Shown here: positions 1 through 8,378 of the stretch, piece by piece
Layout: each line of letters starts with the position of its first letter
Numbering within the stretch: the first letter of the stretch is position 1
Source: Nonomuraea soli
GTDB lineage: Bacteria; Actinomycetota; Actinomycetes; Streptosporangiales; Streptosporangiaceae
DNA: 64,000 nt
Direction: 5' to 3'
NCBI RefSeq assembly: GCF_013761175.1
Contig: NZ_JACDUR010000006.1
Span: 918,432-982,431 of the forward strand
The notes under the pieces: model-generated
The model's database searches: none
What the model saw: only the letters and a program-made list of their open reading frames with translations
What the model was told of the DNA's origin: nothing
Translations under genes and position numbers: made by a program

Positions 1-104
1 ATCACGTCAAGGCTCCCAAGGGGGAAGAGGTTTCGGAGAACCGCATAACGAGATTCGGGCATAACAGGCCGGGAAGTCTTCGTCCGCAGGGCCAAGGAGC
101 CTGA

Positions 105-1700
105 TCAGGATTGGCCGGTGGGCCAAAGGCCGTCCACCAGGCGGACAGCCAGGGCGACCAGGAGCCTGGTGTCGGGGTCGTCGAGGTCCACGCCGAAACG
201 TTCCCTGCTGCGCCTCAGGCGGTAGCGCAGGGTGTTCGGGTGCAGCACGAGACGTTTGGCGGCCCGGGGGACGTCACCGGACTCCTCCAGGTAGACCGCG
301 ATCGAGCGCACCAGCTCGCCGCCCGCGGCCAGATCGGTCCTGACGAGGTCGTGGACGGGACCGCCGCCGAGCTCCCACACCGGCCGCACGACGTCCAGGA
401 CACGCAGCACGGCCACGGCGGGCGCCACCTCGCCCACCAGCGCCCTCCGGCCCTCCGCGCCGCCCTGCGGGGCACGCGCGGCCCGGTCGCGCAGGACACG
501 CACCACCAGCCCGGCCTCCTCGCGCGACTCCGGCGCCCGCAGCGGCGACGACACCACCCCGCCACCGCCCACCCACACAGGACCTGCGCCCGGCATCGAA
601 GCCGCCAGCAGGTCCAGCTCACGCATCAGCGCGGGCACCTCCTGCTCCTCACCCTCGCCGACCGGCAGCAGCACCGTCACCCGCCCCGGCTCACGCAACA
701 CCCGCGCCGCCGTACGGAACGACGCCGCCTGCAACGCCACCGCCCCCATGACCCGATCGGCCGCCTGCCCCTCGGGGCCGTCGTGCTCGGCGACGACCAC
801 CGCGCACCTCATCCCCGGCGACAACCCCAGCGACCACGCGTGCGTGCTCACGTCGCCGTCCCCGCCCAGCAGCCCGCGCAGCGCGTGCTCCTCCCTGCGC
901 CGCGCGCCGCTCTCCCGCAGCCTGTGCTGCAGCAGGTACGGCACCGCCACCTCGGCCGCCCTGGCCAGGGCGCTGGCGGCGTTCTCGCTCAGCGCCCGGC
1001 CGTCGGCCGCCGCCCAGATCGAGCCCAGCATCTCCCTGCCGCTCCGGATCGCGATGATGAGCCGCTCCGGCGTGCCGCCGTCGGCCGGGCGATGGATCAC
1101 CTCGCCCGACGACCACAACGTGCGCAGAAGCCCGCTGCGCCGCAGCTCCTCCACCCGCCAGTCGGGCACCCGGCCGCCCAGGATCGTCTCCCGCCGCAGG
1201 TCGTCGGCGTCCGGACCCGTCGCCGAATGGGCGATCACGCGGAACTGGGTGTCCTCGATCGTGATCGAGCCGCCGGTGAACTCCGCCACCACTGACGCCA
1301 GCGCCGCCAGGCCGCCACCCGCCGTCGCGTCAGCCATCCGATCGCCCCGCCCCGCCTCCGCGTAGGCCAGCGCGGAGCGCAGGAGCGTCGCCACGTCGTC
1401 CCAGTCGGCCCACTCGGCGCGGGCCAGCAGCGCCATGCCGTACTGGTCGGCCGTGCGCAGGGCCTCGTCGAGCCCGCTGTCGTCGGGCCTCACCACCACG
1501 GCGGCGGCATCACGTTCCGCGGCCTCCTCCACGGAGATGCCGATGCTCAGGACGACACGGTTCGTACACGGGCGGGCGGGGCCCTCGTCGCCGATGATCA
1601 CGCCGTCGAAGCTGACGTCCTGGCCGGTGGGGGCCAGGAGCAGCCGCAGCACGCCGCCCTCGTCGAAGGCGAGCAGCTCACGCAGCGTGACCCATTTCAT
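105..1700 (-). CDS. PucR/CdaR-family transcriptional regulator
   Basis: A 531-aa regulator. The N-terminal ~150 residues look like a PucR-type sensory domain, the middle (from about residue 120, GGGLAALASVVAEF) like the GAF-related region of CdaR proteins, and the C-terminal ~70 residues form the PucR helix-turn-helix (YLEESGDVPRAAKRL, then LHPNTLRYRLRR). Such proteins usually control purine, amino-acid or sugar-acid catabolism; no target gene is recognisable next to it. The ATG at 1700 is preferred because a TATGCT -10 hexamer (1713-1708, minus strand) ends exactly 7 nt before it, suggesting a leaderless mRNA. ATG 1712, giving four more residues, is the alternative. The frame stays open upstream only because it runs through the 15-bp repeat region, which is not coding. 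The gene stands alone, divergent from ruvC. The ligand cannot be told from sequence. Confidence 0.85.
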   Translation of the reverse strand: MKWVTLRELLAFDEGGVLRLLLAPTGQDVSFDGVIIGDEGPARPCTNRVVLSIGISVEEAAERDAAAVVVRPDDSGLDEALRTADQYGMALLARAEWADWDDVATLLRSALAYAEAGRGDRMADATAGGGLAALASVVAEFTGGSITIEDTQFRVIAHSATGPDADDLRRETILGGRVPDWRVEELRRSGLLRTLWSSGEVIHRPADGGTPERLIIAIRSGREMLGSIWAAADGRALSENAASALARAAEVAVPYLLQHRLRESGARRREEHALRGLLGGDGDVSTHAWSLGLSPGMRCAVVVAEHDGPEGQAADRVMGAVALQAASFRTAARVLREPGRVTVLLPVGEGEEQEVPALMRELDLLAASMPGAGPVWVGGGGVVSSPLRAPESREEAGLVVRVLRDRAARAPQGGAEGRRALVGEVAPAVAVLRVLDVVRPVWELGGGPVHDLVRTDLAAGGELVRSIAVYLEESGDVPRAAKRLVLHPNTLRYRLRRSRERFGVDLDDPDTRLLVALAVRLVDGLWPTGQS

Positions 1701-1740
1701 GCCGCCGAGCATAGGCGCGCCCGATGCGGGACCTCGCGCC

Positions 1741-1864
1741 CGACACCACCTGGCCCGACGCCGTTTGGCCCGTCGCGCCACCTGGCCCGACGCCGCCTGG
1801 CCGGACACCACCTGGCCGGACGCTGCCTGGCCGGACGCCGCCTGTCCCGTCGCGCCGCCTGGCC
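1741..1864. repeat. Tandem 15-bp repeat array in the pucR-ruvC gap
   Basis: Eight consecutive units: six of 15 bp with consensus SGACRCCRCCTGGCC (starts 1741, 1756, 1788, 1803, 1818, 1833) and two of 17 bp, CGTCGCGCCRCCTGGCC (1771 and 1848). The order is 15-15-17-15-15-15-15-17. The 17-bp units break any reading frame, so this is not a peptide repeat even though all six frames stay partly open. Together with 1865-2017, where I see nothing definite, it fills most of the 345-bp gap between the two divergent genes. Confidence 0.85.
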
Positions 1865-2017
1865 GGGAGTGGTGCTGGCCGAGAGCGGGCTGGCACGCAG
1901 CTGCCCGTGCCCGGGACACAGCGGGTATCTCCGTGCACAACCGCCCCCATCGCCTCCCGGGCCCGCCACGATCCCCCATCGTGCGTGCGCCGAGCCTCCG
2001 AGCCCGTTAGGCTGGCC

Positions 2018-2041
2018 TCCGCCGAACAAGTGTTCGGCGGA
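2018..2041 (+). promoter_or_regulatory. SOS (LexA) box within a 10-bp inverted repeat before ruvC
   Basis: TCCGCCGAAC (2018-2027), AAGT, GTTCGGCGGA (2032-2041) form a perfect inverted repeat. Its core, CGAACAAGTGTTCG (2023-2036), matches the Gram-positive LexA box CGAAC-N4-GTTCG without mismatch. A TANNNT -10 hexamer, TAGGCT (2008-2013), lies just upstream, so the box covers the expected transcription start near 2020, a classical repressing position. The ruvC ribosome binding site GGAGGG (2043-2048) follows immediately. No convincing -35 hexamer is seen. Confidence 0.85.
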
Positions 2042-2057
2042 CGGAGGGTGTGCGCGG

Positions 2058-2585
2058 GTGCGGGTGCTGGGAGTGGACCCCGGTCTGACGCGGTGCGGCG
2101 TCGGCTCGGTCGAAGGGCGGGCGGGCGCACCGCTGTCGCTGGTCGCCGTCGGGGTGGTGCGCACGTCCTCCGACGCCCCCCTGCCCGACCGGCTGGTAGC
2201 GCTCGAGCAGGGCCTGGAGCAGTGGCTCGACGAGGTGAGACCCGACATGGTCGCCGTCGAGCGGGTCTTCAGCCAGCACAACACGCAGACCGTCATCGCC
2301 ACCGCCCAGGCCTCCGGCATCGCGGTGCTGTGCGCGGCGCGGCGGGGCCTGCCGGTGTCGCTGTACACCCCTTCCGAGGTCAAGGCCGCGATCAGCGGCA
2401 ACGGCACGGCCGACAAGGCGCAGGTGGGCAGCATGGTCACCCGGGTGCTGCGGCTGAAGGAGATGCCGAAACCGGCCGACGCCGCCGACGCGCTCGCGCT
2501 GGCGATCTGCCACATCTGGCGCGGCGGCAACCAGCAACGGCTGGCCGATGCCGTCGCACGCGCGACAAGGGGGCGAGTGGTGTGA
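2058..2585 (+). CDS. ruvC: Holliday junction endodeoxyribonuclease RuvC
   Basis: RuvC is the dimeric nuclease that cuts Holliday junctions symmetrically after RuvAB branch migration. The 175-aa product has the usual family length. The first catalytic Asp is in GVDPGLTRCG at the N-terminus, the Glu in VAVERVFSQHNTQTV near residue 67, and the C-terminal acidic pair in ADAADALALAICH. The GTG at 2058 is chosen because GGAGGG sits 9 nt upstream and translation there begins directly with the RVLGVDPG core. Longer frames upstream run into repeat DNA. It is the first gene of ruvC-ruvA-ruvB, overlaps ruvA by 4 bp (translational coupling) and lies behind a perfect LexA box, so DNA-damage induction is expected. 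Confidence 0.97.
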   Translation: MRVLGVDPGLTRCGVGSVEGRAGAPLSLVAVGVVRTSSDAPLPDRLVALEQGLEQWLDEVRPDMVAVERVFSQHNTQTVIATAQASGIAVLCAARRGLPVSLYTPSEVKAAISGNGTADKAQVGSMVTRVLRLKEMPKPADAADALALAICHIWRGGNQQRLADAVARATRGRVV

Positions 2586-3202
2586 TCGCGTCGGTGGCGG
2601 GCACGGTGGCCGCGATCGGTCCTGACGGGGCCGTCGTGGAGGTGGGCGGCGTGGGCGTGCTGGTGCACTGCACGCCCGGCACGCTCGCGGGCCTCCGGGT
2701 GGGCGAGCACGCCCGGCTGGCGACCTCGCTGGTGGTGCGGGAGGAGTCGCTGACGCTGTACGGCTTCGCGACGGAGGACGAGCGCACCGTCTTCGAGATG
2801 GTGCAGACGGCCAGCGGGGTGGGGCCGAAGCTGGCGTTGTCGATGCTGGCCGTCCACACGCCGAACACCCTGCGCGTGGCGGTGGCGTCGGCGGACCTCA
2901 AGGCGCTGACGATGATCCCCGGCATCGGCCAGAAGGGCGCGCAGCGCATCGTGCTGGAGCTCAAGGACAAGCTCGGCACGCCGGAGGAGGCGGTCAACGC
3001 GGCCATCAACGGCGCGGCGAGCCGCACGGTGTGGCGGGAGCAGGTGCACACCGGTCTGGTGGGGCTGGGATATTCGAGCAAGGACGCCGACGACGCGCTG
3101 GCGCTGGTGGAGCCGATGGCCGAGGCCGACGTGAAGGCCGGGCGCGAGCCCCAGGTGGCGGCGCTGCTGAAGGCCGCGCTGAGGGCGATGAGCATTCGAT
3201 GA
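2582..3202 (+). CDS. ruvA: Holliday junction branch migration protein RuvA
   Basis: RuvA is the tetrameric junction-binding subunit that loads RuvB. The 206-aa product shows an N-terminal OB fold (about 1-62), tandem helix-hairpin-helix motifs (SGVGPKLALSML near residue 78 and IPGIGQKGAQRIVLELKDK near 113), a flexible linker, and the C-terminal RuvB-contacting domain (about 155-206, VGLGYSSKDADDAL). The start GTG (2582) shares bases with the ruvC stop TGA (2583-2585), so the two are translationally coupled. The family's usual length is about 200 aa. Confidence 0.97.
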   Translation: MIASVAGTVAAIGPDGAVVEVGGVGVLVHCTPGTLAGLRVGEHARLATSLVVREESLTLYGFATEDERTVFEMVQTASGVGPKLALSMLAVHTPNTLRVAVASADLKALTMIPGIGQKGAQRIVLELKDKLGTPEEAVNAAINGAASRTVWREQVHTGLVGLGYSSKDADDALALVEPMAEADVKAGREPQVAALLKAALRAMSIR

Positions 3203-3289
3203 CGGGCACGCGAACGACGACCGCGGCCGCGCCGAGCGTGGGTGGCGGGCGGGTGGTCCGTGGGCTCGCACGACGGGCGGAGGGCGGGC

Positions 3290-4330
3290 ATGAGCTTCGA
3301 CCGTGACCTGATCTCGGCCCAGGCCGACGACAACGACCTGCAGATCGAGGCGGCCCTGCGCCCCAAGTCGCTCGGCGAGTTCATCGGCCAGTCCCGCGTG
3401 CGCGAGCAGCTCTCGCTGGTCCTGCAGGGCGCCCTGAAGCGCGGCAAGGCCCCCGACCATGTGCTGATGAGCGGCTCGCCCGGCCTCGGCAAGACGACCC
3501 TCGCGATGATCATCGCCTACGAGCTCGGCGCCCCGCTGCGCATCACCAGCGGTCCCGCGCTGGAGCGCGCCGGTGACCTGGCCGCGATCCTGTCGACGCT
3601 CGCCGAGGGCGAGGTGCTGTTCATCGACGAGATCCACCGCATGGCCCGCCCCGCCGAGGAGATGCTGTACCTGGCGATGGAGGACTTCCGTGTCGACATC
3701 GTCGTGGGCAAGGGCCCGGGGGCGACGGCGATCCCGCTGGAGATCGCGCCGTTCACGCTGGTGGGCGCCACCACCAGGGCGGGCCTGCTGCCCGCGCCGC
3801 TGCGCGACCGTTTCGGCTTCACCGCCCACATGGACTTCTACGAGGTCGACGAGCTCGAACGGGTGCTCGCCCGCTCCTCTCGCCTGCTGGGCGTCGACCT
3901 GCCCGCCGACGGCGCGCACGAGATCGCGCGCAGGTCGCGGGGCACGCCCCGGATCGCCAACCGGCTGCTGCGCCGCGTGCGCGACTTCGCCGAGGTGCGA
4001 GCCGACGGGCTGATCACCCGCGACCTGGCCGCGGCGGCGCTGAACCTCTACGAGGTCGACGCCGAGGGCCTCGACCGGCTCGACAGGGCGGTGCTGGGCG
4101 CGTTGTTGCGGAAGTTCGGCGGCGGCCCGGTGGGCCTGTCGACGCTGGCGGTCGCGGTGGGAGAGGAGCCGGAGACGGTCGAGGTGGTGGCCGAGCCGTT
4201 CCTCGTACGGCAGGGCCTGGTCGCCAGGACGCCCCGCGGGCGGGTGGCGACGGCCGGGGCCTGGCTTCACCTGGGCATGACCCCGCCGCCGGACGTTTTC
4301 GGAGCGGCTCATCCCGACTCCGACGGGTAA
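3290..4330 (+). CDS. ruvB: Holliday junction branch migration DNA helicase RuvB
   Basis: RuvB is the hexameric AAA+ motor that drives branch migration. The 346-aa product carries Walker A GSPGLGKTT (about residue 62), Walker B LFIDEIHR (about 110), sensor 1 in VGATTRAG (about 158) and the arginine finger in LRDRFG (about 170), followed by the winged-helix C-terminus (DRAVLGALLRKFGGGPVGLSTLA). ATG 3290 is chosen because GGAGGG (3279-3284) precedes it by 5 nt; an in-frame extension to 3242 would lack a ribosome site. It lies 87 bp after ruvA and belongs to the same SOS-controlled unit. Confidence 0.97.
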   Translation: MSFDRDLISAQADDNDLQIEAALRPKSLGEFIGQSRVREQLSLVLQGALKRGKAPDHVLMSGSPGLGKTTLAMIIAYELGAPLRITSGPALERAGDLAAILSTLAEGEVLFIDEIHRMARPAEEMLYLAMEDFRVDIVVGKGPGATAIPLEIAPFTLVGATTRAGLLPAPLRDRFGFTAHMDFYEVDELERVLARSSRLLGVDLPADGAHEIARRSRGTPRIANRLLRRVRDFAEVRADGLITRDLAAAALNLYEVDAEGLDRLDRAVLGALLRKFGGGPVGLSTLAVAVGEEPETVEVVAEPFLVRQGLVARTPRGRVATAGAWLHLGMTPPPDVFGAAHPDSDG

Positions 4331-4391
4331 TCACAAAACGGTTGCAACGTTGCGAATTGGGAACTTCCCCGCGCGCCGAACCGCTGGTTCG

Positions 4392-4421
4392 TTGCCGCGT
4401 TTCACGACAAGCGCCTACACT
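4392..4421 (+). promoter_or_regulatory. Probable promoter of yajC-secD-secF
   Basis: TTGCCG (4392-4397), an 18-bp spacer and TACACT (4416-4421) fit a housekeeping sigma promoter, with a start expected near 4428. It lies in the 209-bp gap between ruvB and yajC and leaves a 5' leader of about 110 nt. Confidence 0.5.
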
Positions 4422-4539
4422 CCGTGGCTTGGCTGCCTGTGTAGGCTGACGGGCTGAGCGGCGTGCTAGCAGCGCGGCAAGCGGAATTTCCGGCGTCAAG
4501 CCGGTGTCAACATCTTGTACAGAAGATGGAAGGTGCCTG

Positions 4540-4920
4540 ATGCAAGGCAGCGGTATGTCGACCATCATCATGCTGGTCCTGATGGTCGTGGCGTTCTATT
4601 TCCTGCTCATCCGCCCGCAGAAGAAGCGGCAGCAGGAAGCCGTCAAGATGCAGAACTCCCTGGCTCCCGGGACTCGCATCATGACCACGACCGGCCTGTT
4701 CGCCACCGTGGTCGCGATCGACCACGAGGACGTCATCCTGGAGATCGCTCCGGGTGTCGAGACGCGCTGGGTCAAGGCGGCCATCGGCCGTGTCGTCACT
4801 CCTGTCGACGCCCCCGTCGACAGCACCGATGAGGTGGACGACGACGTGAAGGCCACCGTCGACGGCGACGTTCCCGTCAAGAACGACACCGACCAGGATC
4901 AGAGCACTCCCAAGTCCTGA
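4540..4920 (+). CDS. yajC: Preprotein translocase subunit YajC
   Basis: YajC is the small single-span membrane partner of SecDF in the Sec holotranslocon. The 126-aa product has one N-terminal transmembrane segment (about residues 4-22, STIIMLVLMVVAFYFLLI), the hallmark RPQKKRQQE right after it, the conserved cytoplasmic core (LAPGTRIMTTTGLFATV) and an acidic low-complexity tail typical of actinobacteria. ATG 4540 follows GGAAGG (4528-4533). It sits directly upstream of secD and secF, the standard arrangement. Confidence 0.95.
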   Translation: MQGSGMSTIIMLVLMVVAFYFLLIRPQKKRQQEAVKMQNSLAPGTRIMTTTGLFATVVAIDHEDVILEIAPGVETRWVKAAIGRVVTPVDAPVDSTDEVDDDVKATVDGDVPVKNDTDQDQSTPKS

Positions 4921-4963
4921 CTAGGCTCAGCACAAACCCCTACCCGAAAGAACAGACGATCCA

Positions 4964-6727
4964 GTGGCCCGACCGACCAGCCGCCAGAGCAAACCGGGCG
5001 TTACGCTCCTGGTACTCCTGGCAATCATTCTCGCCATGGGCGGGGCGATGGCGCTGTACAAGGCGTGGACGCCCAAGCTCGCCCTGGACCTCGCCGGCGG
5101 CACGACGGTGACGCTGACACCTGTCACCCTCGACAACAAGGCGCCCACGCAGGAGGCCCTCGACCAGGCCGTCAACATCCTGCGCAACCGGGTGAACGGC
5201 AGCGGCCTGTCCGACGCCGAGGTCGCCAGGACCGGCGACAACATCATCATCTCGGTGCCCGGCGCAGGGCAGAAGGAAACCGTCGAGAAGGTCGGTAAGA
5301 CCGCGGAGCTGCGCTTCCGTCAGGTCATCGCCATGGAGGTCCCGGCGGTGCCGGAGGCCATGCAGACCGAGGCGCCGGTGCCGAGCGGTTCGCCGTCGGC
5401 CTCCCCCTCCGGCTCCCCGCAGCCGTCGCAGAGTGTCCAGCCGTCGCAGAGCGCCGCGCCGAAGGCTTCGGCCAGCGCCTCTCCCACGGGCAAGGCGGTC
5501 TCCTCGGCGCTGACGACCACGTCGCCGTCGCCGTCGCCGTCGCCTTCCGCGTCGCCGAGCGCCTCGCCGAAGGCGAGCGCGAACGCGACCCCGAGCGCCC
5601 AGCCGTCGCAGCAGCCCCAGCAGGGCCAGATGGTCGGCAGCCTCGAGGGTGTCCCGGCCGACGTGCTGAAGCAGTTCCAGGCGCTCGACTGCGCCGACCC
5701 CGCCAAGAACGGCCAGGGTGTCCAGGACGACCCGAACAAGATGTTCGCCACCTGTGACAAGGACGGCGTGAAGTACGTCCTCGACACCGCCAAGGTCGTC
5801 GGCACCGACATCGACACGGCGTCGGCCGGCATGCCGCAGGGCCGCACCGAGTGGATCGTCCAGCTTTCGTTCAAGGGCAAGGGCCCGGCCGAGTGGAGCA
5901 AGCTCACCACCAAGGCCTACAACTCCCAGCAGCCGCAGAACCAGGTCGCCGTCGTCCTCGACGGCCAGGTGATCACCGCGCCGCAGATCATCAACCCGAT
6001 CCCCGGCGGTCAGGCCGAGATCACCGGCGGCTTCACCCAGGCGAGCGCCACCGAGCTGGCCGACCAGCTCAAGTACGGCTCGCTGCCGCTGAAGTTCAAC
6101 CTGAGCTCCGCGGTCACCGTCTCCTCGACGCTCGGCGCCGACCAGCTCGAGGGCGGCATCATCTCCGGCCTCATCGGCCTGGCCCTCGTGGTCGTCTACT
6201 GTCTGCTGTACTACCGGGGCCTGGGCATCGTCGCGGTGCTGAGCCTCGTGGTCGCCTCGATCGTCACCTACCAGGCCGTCGTGATCCTCGGCGCGGGCGT
6301 GAACTTCCGCCTGTCGCTGCCGCACATCATCGGTCTGATCGTGTCGATCGGCATCACCGCCGACTCGTTCATCGTCTACTTCGAACGAATCCGCGACGAG
6401 ATGAAGGAGGGCAGGCGCACCCTGCGCGCCGCCGTCGAGGTGGCCTGGGTGCGTGCCCGGCGCACGATCCTGATCGCCGACGCGGTCATGTTCATCTGCG
6501 CCGTTGTCCTGTACTTCCTGGCCGTCGGCGGTGTGGCCGGCTTCGCGTTCGCGATGGGCCTGACCACGCTCATCGACATCGTCGTGGTCTTCCTGTTCAC
6601 CAAGCCTCTCATCGCCCTGCTGGCCAGGTTGAAGTTCTTCGCCAAGGGGCACAAGCTCTCCGGGCTCGACGCCGAGCGCATGGCGGCCGACCTGCCCAAG
6701 GCCACGACCACCCCGCAGGAGGCCTGA
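4964..6727 (+). CDS. secD: Protein translocase subunit SecD
   Basis: SecD uses the proton gradient to pull translocated proteins out on the trans side of the Sec channel. The 587-aa product has TM1 at about residues 13-32 (TLLVLLAIILAMGG), the split P1 extracytoplasmic domain, and five further TM segments from about residue 395 (GLIGLALVVVYCLLYYRG) to the C-terminus. LKYGSLPLKF, the SecD marker, precedes TM2. A Ser/Pro/Ala-rich low-complexity stretch occupies about residues 130-222 within P1, encoded by repeated tcgccg-type DNA (5380-5630). GTG 4964 is the start; no strong Shine-Dalgarno is visible. It is followed after one base by secF. Confidence 0.95.
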   Translation: MARPTSRQSKPGVTLLVLLAIILAMGGAMALYKAWTPKLALDLAGGTTVTLTPVTLDNKAPTQEALDQAVNILRNRVNGSGLSDAEVARTGDNIIISVPGAGQKETVEKVGKTAELRFRQVIAMEVPAVPEAMQTEAPVPSGSPSASPSGSPQPSQSVQPSQSAAPKASASASPTGKAVSSALTTTSPSPSPSPSASPSASPKASANATPSAQPSQQPQQGQMVGSLEGVPADVLKQFQALDCADPAKNGQGVQDDPNKMFATCDKDGVKYVLDTAKVVGTDIDTASAGMPQGRTEWIVQLSFKGKGPAEWSKLTTKAYNSQQPQNQVAVVLDGQVITAPQIINPIPGGQAEITGGFTQASATELADQLKYGSLPLKFNLSSAVTVSSTLGADQLEGGIISGLIGLALVVVYCLLYYRGLGIVAVLSLVVASIVTYQAVVILGAGVNFRLSLPHIIGLIVSIGITADSFIVYFERIRDEMKEGRRTLRAAVEVAWVRARRTILIADAVMFICAVVLYFLAVGGVAGFAFAMGLTTLIDIVVVFLFTKPLIALLARLKFFAKGHKLSGLDAERMAADLPKATTTPQEA

Positions 6728-6728
6728 G

Positions 6729-7724
6729 ATGGGACTCGCGAGTCGCCTCTACCGCGGCGAGATCGACGTCGACTTCGTCGGCAAGCGCAAGCTCTGGTAC
6801 GGCCTGTCGGCCTTCCTGCTCGCCATTTCGATCGTGGGCATCGTGTTCAACGGCCTCAACCTGGGTGTCGAGTTCACGGGCGGTTCCGTCTTCACCTTCA
6901 AGACCGGGCAGCCCGCCACGGTCGAGCAGGTGCGAGCCACCTTCAGCGAGGAGGGCGTGCACCAGCCGATCGTCCAGCAGGCCGGTGACGGCTGGCGGGT
7001 CACCACCGAGACCCTCGACGCCAACCAGACCGACCAGATCAGCCAGGCGATCGTCCAGCAGTACCAGGTCGCGCCGAAGGACATCAGCAACGACCTGATC
7101 GGCGCCTCCTGGGGCGGCGAGGTCGCCACCAAGGCCTGGATCGGCCTCGGGGTCTTCATGCTGGCGATCATCCTCTACCTGAGCATGGCGTTCGAGCCGA
7201 AGATGGCCCTGGCGGCCATCGTGGCGCTCATCCACGACCTGGTGATCACCGCCGGCGTCTACGCCTGGTCGGGCTTCGAGGTCACCCCGGCGACCCTGCT
7301 GGGCTTCCTCACCATCCTGGGCTATTCGCTCTACGACGCGGTCGTGGTCTTCGACATGATCAAGGAGGTCACCGCCAAGCTCGGCACGACCTCCAAGAAG
7401 ACCTACACCCAGGCCGCCAACGACGCCCTCAACCACACGCTGATCCGGTCGCTGAACACCTCGCTGGTGGCCATCCTGCCGGTCGCGGCGATCCTGTTCA
7501 TCGGCACCACCTTCCTGGGTGCGGGCACGCTGAAGGACCTGTCGCTGGCCCTGTTCGTGGGCATGATCGTCGGCACCTACTCCTCGCTGTGCGTGGCCAC
7601 GCCGCTGCTGGTCACCCTCAAGGAGCGGGAGCCGAAGTACCAGGCGATCGCTCGCCGTCTGGCCGCCACCCAGGGCGGCGGGAAGGCCAAGGGCGGCAAG
7701 AGCGCCGCCGTGGCCAAGAGCTAG
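6729..7724 (+). CDS. secF: Protein translocase subunit SecF
   Basis: SecF pairs with SecD in the membrane. The 331-aa product has TM1 at about residues 22-40 (LWYGLSAFLLAISIVGIV), the signature LGVEFTGGSVF just after it, a short extracytoplasmic domain, and five TM segments from about residue 135 (AWIGLGVFMLAIILYLSMAF) to about 300, followed by a basic Gly/Lys-rich cytoplasmic tail. ATG 6729 lies one base past the secD stop TGA, so the two are translationally coupled. A strong terminator follows. Confidence 0.96.
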   Translation: MGLASRLYRGEIDVDFVGKRKLWYGLSAFLLAISIVGIVFNGLNLGVEFTGGSVFTFKTGQPATVEQVRATFSEEGVHQPIVQQAGDGWRVTTETLDANQTDQISQAIVQQYQVAPKDISNDLIGASWGGEVATKAWIGLGVFMLAIILYLSMAFEPKMALAAIVALIHDLVITAGVYAWSGFEVTPATLLGFLTILGYSLYDAVVVFDMIKEVTAKLGTTSKKTYTQAANDALNHTLIRSLNTSLVAILPVAAILFIGTTFLGAGTLKDLSLALFVGMIVGTYSSLCVATPLLVTLKEREPKYQAIARRLAATQGGGKAKGGKSAAVAKS

Positions 7725-7741
7725 ACACCGCTTCGACCGGC

Positions 7742-7775
7742 GCGCCTCCGTCCCCGATCATGGGGACGGAGGCGC
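7742..7775 (+). terminator. Strong intrinsic terminator after secF
   Basis: A perfect 14-bp stem, GCGCCTCCGTCCCC (7742-7755) with its complement at 7762-7775, is closed by the 6-nt loop GATCAT. It lies 17 bp after the secF stop, closing the yajC-secDF unit. The downstream tract is not U-rich, as is common for high-GC actinomycetes. Confidence 0.8.
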
Positions 7776-7826
7776 TGCGGTTTCACGAGCCCGACCGCGT
7801 GCCGTACGACAGACTTGGAGACGTAG

Positions 7827-8333
7827 ATGAGCTGGCAGGACCTGATCCGGGACGTGCAGGACTATCCGCAGCCGGGCGTGCTGTTCAAGGACATCACCCC
7901 CGTGCTGGCCGATCCCGGGGCCTTCGCCGAGGTGGTCGAGGAGCTGGGCGCGCTGTTCGACGAGGCCGACAAGGTCGTCGGCATCGAGGCGCGCGGGTTC
8001 ATCCTCGCCGCGCCCGTCGCCTACAACATCGGCGCGGGATTCGTGCCAGTGAGAAAGAAGGGCAAACTGCCCGCCGAAACCCTGGAGGAGTCCTACGATC
8101 TGGAGTACGGCTCCGCGACCATCGAGGTCCACAGCGACGCCTTCCGACCGGGGGATCGTGTGGTGATCGTCGATGACGTGCTGGCCACGGGGGGAACGGC
8201 CGCGGCGGCCGTGGAACTCGTGAAAAGGGCGGGGGCCGAAGTGACCGGAGTGGCCGTGCTCATGGAGCTGTCGTTCCTCAAGGGACGCGAGCGGTTGCCC
8301 GGAGTCGACCTCCGATCCCTGGTGACTGTCTGA
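7827..8333 (+). CDS. apt: Adenine phosphoribosyltransferase
   Basis: The enzyme salvages adenine: adenine plus PRPP gives AMP and pyrophosphate. The 168-aa product shows the APT fold: GVLFKDITPVLADP near residue 20, the GIEARGFILAAPVA loop near 52, and the PRPP-binding motif VVIVDDVLATGGTAAAAVEL near residue 112. ATG 7827 is preceded by GGAG (7817-7820). It lies between secF and rel, the conserved actinobacterial position, where adenine salvage sits next to (p)ppGpp metabolism. Confidence 0.96.
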   Translation: MSWQDLIRDVQDYPQPGVLFKDITPVLADPGAFAEVVEELGALFDEADKVVGIEARGFILAAPVAYNIGAGFVPVRKKGKLPAETLEESYDLEYGSATIEVHSDAFRPGDRVVIVDDVLATGGTAAAAVELVKRAGAEVTGVAVLMELSFLKGRERLPGVDLRSLVTV

Positions 8334-8378
8334 CGCTGGCTACACTGGGGGATCTGGACTCGGACGTGAGGAGTCTGT

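Noticed and set aside
1713..1979. Upstream extension of the PucR-type gene and other open frames through the repeats
   Set aside because: The residues are repeat-encoded Ser/Gly/Gln/Ala strings without homology, and the 15/17-bp unit mixture makes frames shift. A -10 hexamer lies at the shorter start.
4331..4539. Possible tRNA or small RNA gene between ruvB and yajC
   Set aside because: No cloverleaf or TTCGA-type T-loop could be laid out; only a promoter pair is visible.
4940..6652. Long antisense frame over secD
   Set aside because: High GC with G/C third positions creates long antisense frames. The sequence is His/Arg/Asp-rich without any recognisable motif, and secD on the other strand is certain.
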